Shown one piece after another: positions 1 to 11,257 of a stretch of DNA of 64,000 bases. Numbering within the stretch: the stretch's first letter is position 1; each line of letters starts with the position of its first letter. The notes under the pieces were generated by a model. That model was not told where the DNA came from. It searched no databases and saw only the letters and a program-made list of their open reading frames with translations. The position numbers and the translations under genes are program-made. The stretch is from Agapetus fuscipes (lineage: Eukaryota > Arthropoda > Insecta > Trichoptera > Glossosomatidae). Location: positions 15,857,298-15,921,297 of the forward strand of contig OX637342.1 in the NCBI GenBank assembly GCA_951799405.1. The letters run 5' to 3'.

Positions 1-183
1 CTTCACTTGAAGTGGAGGTTTCCCAGCTCTCAAAGGGGGCTAGTACTCATTTCTCGTGGAGGCTGAGTAAAGATTTGAAATAAACACCGAAACGGGAAAT
101 CATTTCTGACACCCTCGGTGAAATTCGAATCCGAGCTCTCGGCATGGAATGCAAGCACCCTACCAACTGAGCTATAGACCGGA
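1..183 (-). repeat. SINE-A copy, cut by window edge
   Basis: On the minus strand this reads as a tRNA-like head (A-box-like TAGCTCAGTTGG, here TATAGCTCAGTTGG, and a B-box-like GGATTCGAATTTC) followed by the body found in other copies (CGTTTCGGTGTTTATTTC, then the AAGTGGAGGTTTCCC complement). It is a retroposed tRNA-derived SINE, not a tRNA gene. The left end leaves the window. Confidence 0.75.
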
Positions 184-186
184 CAC

Positions 187-268
187 TAAATCTAAGCTAA
201 ACTAAATCTAAGCTAAACCCAATCTCAAATGAATTTCAGCCTCTTACCAACCTATAAGTCAAGGAATT
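187..268 (-). repeat. R250 remnant, internally deleted
   Basis: Both ends of the R250 family are present (AATCTAAGCTAAAC on the left, ACCTATAAGTCAAGGAA on the right), but about 170 bp of the centre is missing. Confidence 0.6.
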
Positions 269-1326
269 AACACGTAGGCATTTATTTCGTTTTAAAAGGA
301 AAACCTAGTCATATTTAACCGCCTTTAATTCTAAACGACTCGTACATGTTTGCAACTTAGATTATCCATCATGCAGCATACATACTTAAGTGGATATGTA
401 TGTACGAGTATGTACAATACATAATATGTACCAAGTATTTCAACACTAAAAGCCACCATTTGCCTGTTATTGATTGCTTTTGGTACTCCTGGCTCATTAG
501 CGTCGTTTATTCGTGTCCCAGACCAGCCAGGGGTCGTCAACGCTGGCCCGCGAGCCGAATAGCAAAGCCATGATAGCGTGCTTTCCTTGTCATCGGCAGG
601 GGATGTCAACTACGGTCGCAGTCCACCTATATACACTAGTCATTTACAAATATACATAGATACTTAAAAATCCAGGGTTCACCAAGATGGTAGGTAACCA
701 TAAGGTATTTTCTTAATAAAATTACAAAATATATTCCAAAAAAAACAGTGTCTAAACCTTAAAGACAAAAAGTTGATGATGATGAGTTGATGATTTCTTT
801 ATAGTGCTGTTTCGAGATGTACGACGGCATATCATATTCTGTCCTATCTTCAAAAAGATACTGTAAGATCTATGGATGGTGGTCAAGACTTCCACCCCTG
901 GCTGGTAAATATAAAGGAGGGTAGGCACCTGTATTCTTCTTCACAGAAGGGGGGTGGGACTTGAATGCTACTTATAAAAGTACTTTGGTCCATAAGTATT
1001 TCACAATTTATAGCTTGGCATTTCCTGCAGTCATTTTAGTCCTGTCATTGCCAACGGTCGCCTAGGTATCGGTCAATACCTACCTACCTAATAACACAAC
1101 CTGGATATCGCATTATTGCTACAGTGGCAGCCCTTTTTTATAGTGTTGCTACCTGTCTAAATAAATACACGCGGGGAAATTAATAATATTTTAACTGCAA
1201 CAACAAACACATAGGTACACTCTAGGAGTCTGTTCACACAGAGGCAGCGCACAATAGATAGTAGTTTTTTCAAGTAAACATTACGGTATGATTTGTTTTA
1301 TAAAAAAACACTATTTTTTTATATAA
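269..1326. other. Intergenic, no gene seen
   Basis: About 1 kb of AT-rich spacer. The longest open frame (minus strand, near 331-609) has no recognisable domain and I do not call it. Short T-runs and TACCTACC tracts are present. Confidence 0.5.
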
Positions 1327-1400
1327 ACACTGTTTTATTTTCACACACAATACATTCAAATTACAATAAAACAAACGTTTTCGACCAAGATGGTCATCTT
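1327..1400 (+). repeat. Half copy of the palindromic repeat seen at 34000-34180
   Basis: ACACTGTTTTATTTTCAC and CAAACGTTTTCGAC match one arm of the inverted repeat at 34000-34180. The second arm is absent. The BEL/Pao element sits 23 bp downstream. Confidence 0.5.
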
Positions 1401-1418
1401 CGAGTAGGTACGTAAACG

Positions 1419-1423
1419 GTATG
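1419..1423. repeat. Target site duplication, left (GTATG)
   Basis: GTATG immediately before the 5' LTR is repeated exactly after the 3' LTR at 8681-8685. This is the expected 5-bp duplication from integrase-mediated insertion. Confidence 0.9.
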
Positions 1424-2008
1424 TGGTGACGCATGAATAGCGTCATCTATTTTTATTTTAATTAATAGTCTAAGAAGCGAATTTCATGTTGGACTTTCAC
1501 AATCTGAAAAAAGTGCGGATAAAAATCGCAAGATGTCGGTATGAACTTTTTTGACATCCAACGTGAAATCTCAAGATTTGATGACTTCCTTTTCCGTCGT
1601 TGTTCGCAGTAGACACGTTTTTATATGTCTCGCGACCGATTTGAAATTTACCGTTAAAAAATCTGTGAGTGAGTGTGTTTGTTTTACATATAACTTGCAA
1701 GTGTGGCAGTTCGTGAACAAAGCTCATCTCCATAGGATCCTGAGAAACGAGCATCATCTTGGACCAGAGCACAATTTGAGGTGAGTGGAGATCCTTTTGA
1801 TTTTCGCTTCTTTGGTACGGGATAGTCGTCCAAAATTGAAAGCCACCTATTGAAGGTTGGCTTTTGTTTGAGAGAGAAATACCATAGGCACTAGATCTAG
1901 GTATTTCATATCTCGCATTGGAGAATACGTTACAGTTTCTCTATTTGTCTTTTTTTGTATTTTATATACATACCCCCTGAGGGGCAAAACTTACAACTTG
2001 CCTCTCCA
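1424..2008 (+). repeat. BEL/Pao 5' LTR
   Basis: 585 bp, beginning TGGTGACGCATGAATAG and ending ACTTGCCTCTCCA, repeated almost identically at 8096-8680. It would carry the element promoter; I could not place a convincing TATA box in it. Confidence 0.93.
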
Positions 2009-2009
2009 T

Positions 2010-2026
2010 TGGTCCTTCGTAACCTT
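2010..2026 (+). promoter_or_regulatory. Probable primer binding site
   Basis: TGGTCCTTCGTAACC begins two bases after the 5' LTR. Retrotransposon primer sites begin with TGG, which pairs with the CCA end of a tRNA. I could not identify the tRNA. Confidence 0.55.
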
Positions 2027-2555
2027 ATCGAAACCAGAATGGTTGACATGAAACGGATATTCAAGGATACTGTGTCGATAGTTAATTGTTAAGAACATAA
2101 TGTAATATGCCTTTGTATTAGAATCTATATTCTAGCATTATTTATATTGTGTACAAAAATTAACGAGTGTCATATTATATATTTTTGCTGTATGTAGGTA
2201 GTTATTTTTTAATAAGTGTTGAATACACAGTAGGTACATATATTTGTTAGTTGCGGAATTAAAACACTGATGATACCTATCCATTAGCGATTAGGTATTC
2301 ATACAGCTGAGCGTTGTCTTCAGGTGCCTACCTACCTTTGTTTATATTTTTATATAAATGTCATTACAAGTTTGTTATTGTTTTTTTTTCCATTAGTAAA
2401 TAAACTATCTGGAGAAAGTAAATATTATGATACATACTGACATAAAATAAATTCAACTTTGAGGCAAATCGATTTCTTCTTTCAGAACTGAAAGTAGGTT
2501 TTTTCGATTTTGTTACCGTTTCTTCATTTTTTATTGTTTATTTTAAATAGTAAAC

Positions 2556-5500
2556 ATGGCGGATGCTTTAACAAGAACTTTGGTTATATTGAAAGAGAAA
2601 CAAAAGGTTTATTTTGAAAGAATAAATAATTTATATAAACTAGGAAAAAATGTTTCTAATTTTGCATCCAGAGAGAATAGTAATTTTTTATCGGCTTCCA
2701 AGGAAGCAGGAAGCTGGGTTAAAAAGTACGAAGATTTGATAGATCAAATAAATGCACTTTCTTTAGAGATAGACCCAGAGGCAAAGGTAAATTATCAATC
2801 ACTTATGGCCTTTGAAGAACTTTATAGTAAAATAATGGATGTTAGGGAAAGAATTTTAAAAACCGAAACACCACATGTATCGACTCAAAGTGGGCCTAGA
2901 TATGAGGTAAAATTACCACCCATACAAATTCCTTTGTTTGATGGGAATCCAAAAAATTGGTCACGATTTTTTGAATCCTTTAAGGCAAATGTCCATCTAA
3001 ATACAGGGTTGTCAGACGCCCAAAGAGTGCAATATTTAACAGGCAACTTGACGGGAAAGGCAGCGAGCATATTTTCGGGAATTGTACCGTCAGCGGAAAC
3101 CTATAACGTGGTCTGGGACAGTCTTGTTAAAAAATATCAGGATAAACGTGCGCTAGGAACATATTACATAAATAATATCCTTGATTTAAAGAAGGCCGAT
3201 CACACGGCTGCCTGTCTTGATGGCTTTATTGAGAAGTACGCCGCTTCCATTGCAGCATTAAAACAATTAGGTATTGCAGATGTGGGAGATTTTCTTTTAT
3301 TTAATTGCGCTTTGCGCAAATTGAATTCGTCTACAGTTATGGCCTTCGAGCTTTCGCTGAAAGACATCGAAATACCTTCTTGTCAGAATCTTATCAGTTT
3401 TGTTCAACAACAGGTCAAAATTTTGGAAAGATCGCACGTAAATGAATCGAAGTCGGTTTCCGAAGCTTGCCATTCGAATACACGCGTGAGGAATAATACG
3501 ACAAAATCTGTGAGTGGTCGTGCGTTCCTCGCAAGTGGTAGAGTGTCTACTGGGGACACTCTCTTTTGCGTTTTGTGTAAACGAAACGACCATAATAAAT
3601 TACATAAATGTGTGAAATTTAAGAGCTATTCTCCTAAGGAAAGGTATGAATTTATTAAATCAAAACGGGGTTGCGTTCGTTGTTTGAGTGTTACCCACTG
3701 GTCTCATTGTACTGAGACAGGAACTTGTCAAATTTGTAATAAGGGACATCACACCCTTCTGCATTTTGACGACAATGAGAATAAGGCCAGACGAGTAGTC
3801 AAGAATGCTGAGCAGGGACATCAGCTGTCGCATTCAGGTGATGATATGCAAGGGTCGGGTGTACCCTCGGTTTCTTTAAGTGCAAATGCTCGGGTGAATG
3901 CGAGCACGGTGCTGTTGGCTACGGCACAGGTTTTTGCCTGGTCAAATTACAAGAAAAATAAGATGATAGTTAGATGTCTTGTTGATAATGGTTCTCAAAA
4001 CCATTTGATAACATTAGAATGTTGTAGAAATATGAATTTACATATTGTTCCTTTAAATAATTCAGTAATTAGAGGAATCGGTCTTTCTGCACGACCGATA
4101 CATGGATGTGTCAATTTTGAAATACAATCGAGGTACAATCCTCAAAATACTTACAAGGTTAACGCGTTAGTGGTGGATCAGATCACGGATCAGTTACCTT
4201 CTAGGTACATTGATAACCGTGATATGACTTATTTAAAGGACATTTCAATGGCTGATTTATCCTGGAATGTCCCTGGAGTTGTGGACATTGTGTTGGGTGC
4301 ACAATTGTTCCCTTTCATTTATTTGGGAAAAATGATAGAGTCAAAGTCGAAAGCGCCACCTGCATTATTGACGTCCTTTGGCTATGTATTGATGGGAGAT
4401 TGTCCAAAGAGTGTTTCAGCTGCAGACAGTTGTCACGAATCTTTTTCTGCATTGGCTGTAAAAGATGCGGATTTATTATTACACAAGTTCTGGGAGTTGG
4501 AAGAAATCCCAGTGAAAAAGTTCTTAAGTCCAGATGAGACGGCGTGCGAAAACTCCTTTGTATCTTCTGTGACTAAAGACGAGGTAGGTCGTTACTCTGT
4601 TGCTCTACCCTTTTGTGCTGATCCTGAAAATTTGGGCAACTCACGAAATACTGCATTTCGGCGTTTCTTGTTATTAGAAAGAAAGTTTAAGCAGTTACCG
4701 AGTCTGCAGGAGAATTATAATTCGGTAATAAATGACTATATTCAAAAGGGATATCTCTCTGAAGTGGCAGAGTCAGATATTGGTGAACATGGATATTATA
4801 TTCCTCACCACGCTGTAGTGCGTCAAGACAAACCTATGCCTCGCATTGTTTTAGATGCTAGTGCGAAAACGCATACTGGGTTGTCACTCAATGATGTACT
4901 ACATTCTGGGCCAAATTTACAGGCTGATTTGTTTCTCCTTTTATTAGATTTTAGGCTGTTTCCTGTCGCGATGACAGCAGATGTACAGCAGATGTATTTG
5001 CAGGTTGGTGTATTTGTTGACCACCGCAGATATTTGAGAATATTATTTCGTTTTTCTGAAAAGGAGAAAGTTCGAACCTTTCAATTTAATAGGGTTCCAT
5101 TTGGATTAAAGTGTAGTCCTTTCTTGGCCATGCGATCTGTGCGTCAGTTGGCATCGGACATGGCTGAACATTTTCCGGAAGCCGCCAAAGTAGCTGGAGC
5201 TAGGTTTTATATGGATGACCTGGTTCAGTCTGTGGCAGATGAGGCTTCGGCTGTTTCTCTGGCAAAAGATCTCGTAGCTTTGTTCAAGTATGGTGGCATG
5301 GATCTGGTAAAATGGTCAAGCAATTCATCTTATCTATTAGATAGTCTTCCTAACTCACATAGAGGTTCCATAAAATTTGATGATGATAAAGGCGTAACTC
5401 TAAAAGTATTAGGGTTGTCTTGGGATCCAGTTAAGGATAATTTCTTCTTTACTTCGAATGACTCTCAGCAAAAATGCACGAAGCGATCTATTTTGTCAGT

Positions 5501-7748
5501 TGTAGCTCGTTTGTTCGATGTTTTGGGCTTAGTCGCACCAGTTATACTGGCTGCAAAGCTTCTCATCAAAGAGCTATGGCGTGCCAATATCGGTTGGGAT
5601 GACTCTCCGCCTGATGCTATAATTCGACGTTTTTCGAGTATAACACAAGAACTTCCGTTGCTCGCTACTTTAAAAATTCCTAGGCACATCGGTGTGACTA
5701 GCTCAACCAAAGTATTATTAATAGGTTTTTGTGATGCTAGTCTGAATGGTTACGGTTGTGTCATATATGTACATACAACTGACATGGATGGAAATATTTC
5801 TGTCAGGTTGTTGTGCTCAAAATCTAAGGTATCTCCCACCAAGATTACGACATTAGCACGTTTAGAGTTGTGCGCTGCTGTTTTATTGTCAAAGATGTTA
5901 AAACTTGTGATCGAGATGTATCGTGATCGGATTCATATAACTGATGTATATGCTTTTTCTGATTCAACGATTGCGTTGGCTTGGATTTGCTCTTCTCCAC
6001 ATCGTTGGTCAATTTTTGTAGGAAATAGAGTCGCTCAGTGTCAGGAGAATTTACCCCTACAGAACTTTTATCACATCTCAGGGGATGAGAACCCAAGTGA
6101 CTGTGTTTCACGTGGTATGTTACCATCTCAATTAATTTCTCATAGTTTATGGTGGAATGGTCCACTGTGGCTTCAACGCCCTTCGGATGAATGGCCGATT
6201 CAAAGATTCTCCTCGTCCGATGCGTTAGAAATTCCTGAACAGGCAACTGTACTGACAGCCATTGTAGTACATGTCGACTCTATGATTTTATATGACTTAG
6301 CACAACGAACTTCTTCGTGGAATAAATTAATTCGAATTACAGTTTACATCTTTCGCTTTATAAATAAATTTAAATCACTGTTGCATTTTATTGAATGCAT
6401 GTCCCATGCTGAAGTTAAGTTAATACAGACAATACAAACTGTTCATTTCTCGGACGACATTAAGTTGATAAAAGATAACAAGTTACCATCGAAAAAACTG
6501 CGTAATTTATCGGTTTTTCTGGATCAGGAAGGTACGTTACGAGTTGGAGGTCGGCTTTCACGGTCTGATTTACCCTTTGAAGCTAGACACCCAGCTTTAC
6601 TTCCGAAACATGACTCAGTGGTGAACTTAATAATTAAACATTTTCACGAATCCAACTGTCATACCGGTCCAGGACTTTTGATGTCTATCATACGACAAAG
6701 GTTTTGGATATTGGATGCCAGAACCGTTATACGAGCACAAACTCGTAAATGCAATATTTGCTTCCGAGTGAACCCGTCGCACCCTACGCCAAAGATGGCG
6801 GACTTGCCTGCCTGTCGCATAACAGAAGCTAAAGCATTTGTGCATACGGGGGTAGATTATGCTGGACCTTTAAAAATACTTCTTACGCGACGACGCGGAC
6901 AACATGCTCAAAAGGCATATATCTGCCTGTTTGTTTGTCTCGTGACCAAGGCGGTGCATATTGAGCTCGCAACTGATCTGTCAAGTGCCTGTTTTATAGC
7001 TGCATTTAAGCGTTTTATCTCTCGTCGTGGGCCAGTTTCCTTTATGTATTCGGACAACGGCACAAATTTTGTTGGGGCTCGTGCCCAATTAGATGAGATA
7101 TATAATCTTTTACAAAATTCACAGCATAATGTCCGAATGAAACGAGAACTTGAGGCGTATAAAATAGAGTGGAAAATGATTCCCCCTCGAGCTCCTCACT
7201 TCGGAGCTTTATGGGAATCAAATATTAAGAGTTTGAAAACTCATCTGTATCGAGTGATAGGGAATCAGTTGCTCACATATGAGGAGATGCAAACGGTGTT
7301 GACTCAAATCGAGAGTATCATGAATTCTAGACCACTAAGTGTCATCAGTTCTGATCCTCACCCTGACGTTATAACTCCTGCGCATTTCTTGATGTCCACT
7401 CCCTTAAAACATCTGCCTGCTTCTGAGCTACCTGACACACCAGTTAATCTCACTCAGCGTAAAAATCTCCTGGATCAAATAGTGTCATCTTACTGGAAGC
7501 GATGGAGGGTAGAATACCTGCACACTTTGCAGGTCAGACAAAAATGGCAAACCGATGTTAATGCAATTCAGGTAGGGACTGTTGTACTGATTGGGCAAGA
7601 GGACGCTCCTCCTTTGTCCTGGCCTCTGGGAATCATCACCAAAGTTTTCCCTGGGGATGATGGCGTGATTCGAGTAGCCACAGTAAAGACTGAGCAAGGT
7701 TTTTACAAACGTCCGGTCGTCAAACTCTACCCATTGCCGACACAATAG
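2556..7748 (+). CDS. BEL/Pao Gag-Pol polyprotein
   Basis: 1730 aa in one frame, starting at the ATG in AAACATGGCGG. Gag part: the conserved LFDGNPKNWSRFFESF region (about 125-280, DUF1759-like), then Cys/His clusters (about 338-400, including CQICNKGHH). Aspartic protease: LVDNGSQ near 475. Reverse transcriptase: LNDVLHSGPNLQ near 780, MTADVQQMYLQV near 806 and the catalytic YMDD at about 885-888. RNase H: FCDASLNGYG near 1057 and FSDSTIALAW near 1132. Integrase: an HxxxC zinc region near 1361-1401 with CNIC, then catalytic Asp near 1434 (GVDYAGP) and near 1500 (YSDNGTNF), and the Glu around 1550 (HFGALWES). The C-terminus (from about 1620) is DUF5641-like, typical of this group. Domain order protease-RT-RNaseH-integrase fits BEL/Pao. 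The protein would assemble particles, copy the RNA and integrate the cDNA. Confidence 0.95.
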   Translation: MADALTRTLVILKEKQKVYFERINNLYKLGKNVSNFASRENSNFLSASKEAGSWVKKYEDLIDQINALSLEIDPEAKVNYQSLMAFEELYSKIMDVRERILKTETPHVSTQSGPRYEVKLPPIQIPLFDGNPKNWSRFFESFKANVHLNTGLSDAQRVQYLTGNLTGKAASIFSGIVPSAETYNVVWDSLVKKYQDKRALGTYYINNILDLKKADHTAACLDGFIEKYAASIAALKQLGIADVGDFLLFNCALRKLNSSTVMAFELSLKDIEIPSCQNLISFVQQQVKILERSHVNESKSVSEACHSNTRVRNNTTKSVSGRAFLASGRVSTGDTLFCVLCKRNDHNKLHKCVKFKSYSPKERYEFIKSKRGCVRCLSVTHWSHCTETGTCQICNKGHHTLLHFDDNENKARRVVKNAEQGHQLSHSGDDMQGSGVPSVSLSANARVNASTVLLATAQVFAWSNYKKNKMIVRCLVDNGSQNHLITLECCRNMNLHIVPLNNSVIRGIGLSARPIHGCVNFEIQSRYNPQNTYKVNALVVDQITDQLPSRYIDNRDMTYLKDISMADLSWNVPGVVDIVLGAQLFPFIYLGKMIESKSKAPPALLTSFGYVLMGDCPKSVSAADSCHESFSALAVKDADLLLHKFWELEEIPVKKFLSPDETACENSFVSSVTKDEVGRYSVALPFCADPENLGNSRNTAFRRFLLLERKFKQLPSLQENYNSVINDYIQKGYLSEVAESDIGEHGYYIPHHAVVRQDKPMPRIVLDASAKTHTGLSLNDVLHSGPNLQADLFLLLLDFRLFPVAMTADVQQMYLQVGVFVDHRRYLRILFRFSEKEKVRTFQFNRVPFGLKCSPFLAMRSVRQLASDMAEHFPEAAKVAGARFYMDDLVQSVADEASAVSLAKDLVALFKYGGMDLVKWSSNSSYLLDSLPNSHRGSIKFDDDKGVTLKVLGLSWDPVKDNFFFTSNDSQQKCTKRSILSVVARLFDVLGLVAPVILAAKLLIKELWRANIGWDDSPPDAIIRRFSSITQELPLLATLKIPRHIGVTSSTKVLLIGFCDASLNGYGCVIYVHTTDMDGNISVRLLCSKSKVSPTKITTLARLELCAAVLLSKMLKLVIEMYRDRIHITDVYAFSDSTIALAWICSSPHRWSIFVGNRVAQCQENLPLQNFYHISGDENPSDCVSRGMLPSQLISHSLWWNGPLWLQRPSDEWPIQRFSSSDALEIPEQATVLTAIVVHVDSMILYDLAQRTSSWNKLIRITVYIFRFINKFKSLLHFIECMSHAEVKLIQTIQTVHFSDDIKLIKDNKLPSKKLRNLSVFLDQEGTLRVGGRLSRSDLPFEARHPALLPKHDSVVNLIIKHFHESNCHTGPGLLMSIIRQRFWILDARTVIRAQTRKCNICFRVNPSHPTPKMADLPACRITEAKAFVHTGVDYAGPLKILLTRRRGQHAQKAYICLFVCLVTKAVHIELATDLSSACFIAAFKRFISRRGPVSFMYSDNGTNFVGARAQLDEIYNLLQNSQHNVRMKRELEAYKIEWKMIPPRAPHFGALWESNIKSLKTHLYRVIGNQLLTYEEMQTVLTQIESIMNSRPLSVISSDPHPDVITPAHFLMSTPLKHLPASELPDTPVNLTQRKNLLDQIVSSYWKRWRVEYLHTLQVRQKWQTDVNAIQVGTVVLIGQEDAPPLSWPLGIITKVFPGDDGVIRVATVKTEQGFYKRPVVKLYPLPTQ

Positions 7749-8080
7749 ATTACTATTTAATTTCGTCTACTGAGTTAGTAGATCTCTACCATTGTACATA
7801 TTTACCATGTTTAGAATTAATCTTATGCTTTACTACTAAGCTTATCTGTTAGAACATGTTAAATCTAGCTTATTATATTGGCTTAAGTATTTTTGTGTCT
7901 AACCTGCTTACTTGTAGGCATACTTATTGTATTAATTATATTAAGTTTCTCTAGTTTAAGATTTTCAAACATTGATTGTAATTATACCTATATATCATTT
8001 CTCGAATATTGTTTGTAAAAATCGACATGGTTTCTTTGAATATCTGGTTTGTGTTGCAAAGCTTTTAACTTTAAGTCTTT

Positions 8081-8095
8081 GCAAAGGGGGGTGTA
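8081..8095 (+). promoter_or_regulatory. Polypurine tract of the BEL/Pao element
   Basis: GCAAAGGGGGG followed by TGTA directly precedes the 3' LTR. This is the usual place and composition for the primer of plus-strand DNA synthesis. Confidence 0.75.
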
Positions 8096-8680
8096 TGGTG
8101 ACGCATGAATAGCGTCATCTATTTTTATTTTAATTAATAGTCTAAGAAGCGAATTTCATGTTGGACTTTCACAATCTGAAAAAAGTGCGGATAAAAATCG
8201 CAAGATGTCGGTATGAACTTTTTTGACATCCAACGTGAAATCTCAAGATTTGATGACTTCCTTTTCCGTCGTTGTTCGCAGTAGACACGTTTTTATATGT
8301 CTCGCGACCGATTTGAAATTTACCGTTAAAAATTCTGTGAGTGAGTGTGTTTGTTTTACATATAACTTGCAAGTGTGGCAGTTCGTGAACAAAGCTCATC
8401 TCCATAGGATCCTGAGAAACGAGCATCATCTTGGACCAGAGCACAATTTGAGGTGAGTGGAGATCCTTTTGATTTTCGCTTCTTTGGTACGGGATAGTCG
8501 TCCAAAATTGAAAGCCACCTATTGAAGGTTGGCTTTTGTTTGAGAGAGAAATACCATAGGCACTAGATCTAGGTATTTCATATCTCGCATTGGAGAATAC
8601 GTTACAGTTTCTCTATTTGTCTTTTTTTGTATTTTATATACATACCCCCTGAGGGGCAAAACTTACAACTTGCCCCTCCA
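8096..8680 (+). repeat. BEL/Pao 3' LTR
   Basis: 585 bp, same length as the 5' LTR and nearly identical to it; ends ACTTGCCCCTCCA and is followed by GTATG. Confidence 0.93.
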
Positions 8681-8685
8681 GTATG
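8681..8685. repeat. Target site duplication, right (GTATG)
   Basis: Exact match to 1419-1423. Confidence 0.9.
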
Positions 8686-8945
8686 ATTTCACTCTCCTAA
8701 TAATTCAAGTTTTCAGCAATATTTTGCAACCATTTTAAATTATTTTTTGTAAGTTTTATTTAAACCATGCAATAATATTTTTTTTACACGTAAGTAAATT
8801 TAAAAAAATCTCAGCAGGGAGTAAAAATTCTAGAACAGTTAGGTATAGTCTACAGTTCTCTGTAAATCAAAATTCCGCTGTAGGTGGTCAGAAACTCTGC
8901 AGTGTTAGATATCTTCATTACTTTCTTTCCTAGCACACCTCTTTC

Positions 8946-9167
8946 CATAGTCTGGTATAAACGCTTCGGACTCGTAAATGGAAGGTCGGGGGCTCGAATC
9001 GCGGTTTAACAACAACAAAAAAACACCGTTTATATTTTCAAATATGCTCTCCGCTAGGTTGAAAAAAATCTTACTCCTTTACCAAAGACCGGTCACCAAA
9101 GGTCCATCAAGCCTTACACCAAACGAGTCTTGCTTGAGAATTGGCACTTTCTATAGCGACGACTAAG
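8946..9167 (+). repeat. SINE-B copy
   Basis: tRNA-like head (AACGCTTCGGACTCGTAAATG, degenerate B box GGGCTCGAATCGC), then the family body CAAATATGCTCTCCGCTAGG, CTTTACCAAAGACCGGTCAC and GAGAATTGGCACTTTC. The 3' tail is missing. Confidence 0.75.
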
Positions 9168-9332
9168 CTTTAAATTGCAGTTTTAATTTGTAGATGTGCT
9201 AAAAATTTAATAAATTTGTGTACATAAATCTTTTAACTACCTCAGATACCTTTTTGTTTTCATTAAAAGAAAATCATGTTTACAGTCATGAGTAAAGCAC
9301 GGACAAGGTACAAATGATTTGTTTTCGTCTTC

Positions 9333-9534
9333 TCTAATCTAATCTAATTTAATCTAATCTAAGTTGCAAAGATATGTTACATTAGAGATTCGCATTATAT
9401 GCATTCTCACAAGCAGACACGTACAAGTTCGCGGTTGCACATACCGCATGTGAACTTACAACATAAAAATCAAATCTCAAATGGACATACATCCTGCAAC
9501 TCTTGCCTAAAACAGGGGTGATATTGACAAAGTG
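9333..9534 (-). repeat. R250 copy, head missing
   Basis: Begins in a run of TCTAA units (CTCTAATCTAATCTAATTTA), the pentamer tail of the family, and stops after GACAAAGTG. A deletion in the centre joins CTTGCC to TAAAACAGGGG. Confidence 0.75.
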
Positions 9535-10571
9535 TCTTCTTCGTGGCATAACTTATTTTTTACATATATCAGATTATTTACATTGACCACACTTAATACT
9601 AATCACTTACTACTTGCAACTTACCAATAATGACTTAGTAGGTATCCCCATCAGAAGGAACTTACAAAAAATTATACACGCAGCATAATCGAACAGGCGT
9701 CAATCACATGATATTTTTTTGTTTGTTTGATCCATTATTTGGGTTATATTTTTGTTATCCCCGCGGTTATCTGTTGTGTTGTGATCCTCTCCTTGTGCTG
9801 GGGCAGACAATATTACTCAAAATAACATTAACAAATGCTGTTGTATAAATAAACATGTTATTTATCTGTCAATGTTATTCTAAATAACGAATATATCAAC
9901 AGATGTTATTTATACTAGTGGCTATGCCCAAATATGGACGGTGAACACTCTATACTAGCATTTTTGGTTCATCAGTTAGAGATCGACGGTCAAAAGTAAG
10001 TAGAGCATAAGCGACATAGGCTAAATTGTTCAGGAGAGCAGTTTAAAGTTTGAGATTGCAGAAAAATGGCATTACTTTTTTTATTATCAAATAGTTAAAA
10101 TCAAAACAGCTCTAAAATAAAAAAATAAGGCATTTATTGGCATTCCTATTAATGTGGTTTTAAGAAGTTTTACGATTTTTTTATGTCACAAACGCTTTTA
10201 GGACAAAAAAAAGACAAAATCTTGTCGGTTACACCAAAACCATACTTCAAAAACGCAGTTTGCTTGGGCATAAACAACAACAATCAAACAAATCTACAAA
10301 AATCATCGTAGAGCTATGGGAGTTAGCTTATTAGAGAGTTAGCTTATTAGTTATTAGAAAGAGCGGAAAATTTCATTTTTGACCAAAATGTGCCTTTTAA
10401 CCGTCGACATGTATTGTTACGAATGTGCGATTGTGTGTCTGTGTGTGTTTTACTTGTGTAATTGTGTCTGTGTCTCGAGATGTAGGTATTAAAATAGTTG
10501 TACTCGTATTAAATGATGTTTGAGTGAGTGTTTGCTCGTATATTCTAAATATAATATTGCAACAAGAACAC
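9535..10571. other. Intergenic, no gene seen
   Basis: AT-rich spacer. Around 9815-9920 an imperfect inverted repeat (AAATAACATT...AATGTTATT) is present. A TGTGTCTGTGTGTG tract lies near 10435-10480. No supported coding region. Confidence 0.5.
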
Positions 10572-10701
10572 AGCTGGGTCTTGCTTGAGAATTGGCGCTT
10601 TCTACAGCGACGACCATGCTCGCAGAGGGATCTTGAGGTGTGATTCACACAAAAACAGCGCTCACAAAATAAATCATCCTAATATTACTATTATTATTAA
10701 G
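10572..10701 (+). repeat. SINE-B 3' half with ATT tail
   Basis: Starts at CTGGGTCTTGCTTGAGAATTG and runs through GTGTGATTCACACAAAAAC to the 3' tail CATCCTAATATTACTATTATTATT. The 5' part with the tRNA-like head is absent. Confidence 0.75.
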
Positions 10702-11089
10702 CCAGCGCCTTGTTGTGCCAGCCATGTCTCTCTGTTGGTTGCCATCCTCTTGAGCTGCAAATCCATTATTGAAAATCCACGTGCAATGAAGGTCACAGTT
10801 TTCTCAGGCTCGCTGCCAACAATCCAAAGTTTTCATCGTCAAACATATTTATCTTCAAGTGGACAGCCTTTTGTTTACATCCGCTCTTCCGTCCCATTTT
10901 TCCTCACTGTTCAGATGGCTTGAAGCGAGATGGATGCTTCGGCTTTTTACCGTTGAATGATCCTCCAATCTTCGAGCCCGTTGCTGCGCTAATGATCTCT
11001 CATTATCTTCCCCAACCACCACGCAGTGGCGCAACTAGCATAGGTAGTTTCTTATGAAATCATATACAACGGGTAGGACATTTACTGTA

Positions 11090-11257
11090 CTGGAAGTCTC
11101 ATCACCACGGTAATTCTTATCTACCGAATATCGGTAATATTTGTATTAAGACTAATCAGCTGTTAACTTGCGGCCATCTTGGATTGCCAGGTCTTCACAC
11201 CAATAGGTATTACTGATATTCGGTAGGTAAGAATGACCGTGGGGATGAGACTTCCAG
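11090..11257. mobile_element. Inverted-repeat element (MITE-like), family M1
   Basis: Arms of about 50 bp: CTGGAAGTCTCATCACCACG...TACCGAATATCGG on the left, and the complement ...CCGTGGGGATGAGACTTCCAG on the right. The centre holds AATCAGCTGTTAACTTGCGG. No coding capacity. Confidence 0.7.

Larger units (their letters stand above)
1424..8680 (+). mobile_element. Intact BEL/Pao LTR retrotransposon
   Basis: A complete 7257-bp element: 5' LTR 1424-2008, leader, one Gag-Pol ORF 2556-7748, purine-rich tract 8081-8092, and 3' LTR 8096-8680, flanked by GTATG. The LTRs are 585 bp each, run TG...CA, and differ at only two positions that I can see (A/T near 1661 and T/C near 2003). The insertion is therefore recent. 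The ORF has no stop or frameshift and all enzyme motifs are visible, so the copy may still be able to move. Only 347 bp separate the ORF from the 3' LTR, so there is no env-like gene. Confidence 0.95.

Noticed and set aside
331..609. Minus-strand ORF of 92 codons
   Set aside because: No domain, no partner exons, and it lies in spacer DNA.
7749..8095. Possible env-like gene in the BEL/Pao element
   Set aside because: Only 347 bp remain before the 3' LTR and no open frame is present.
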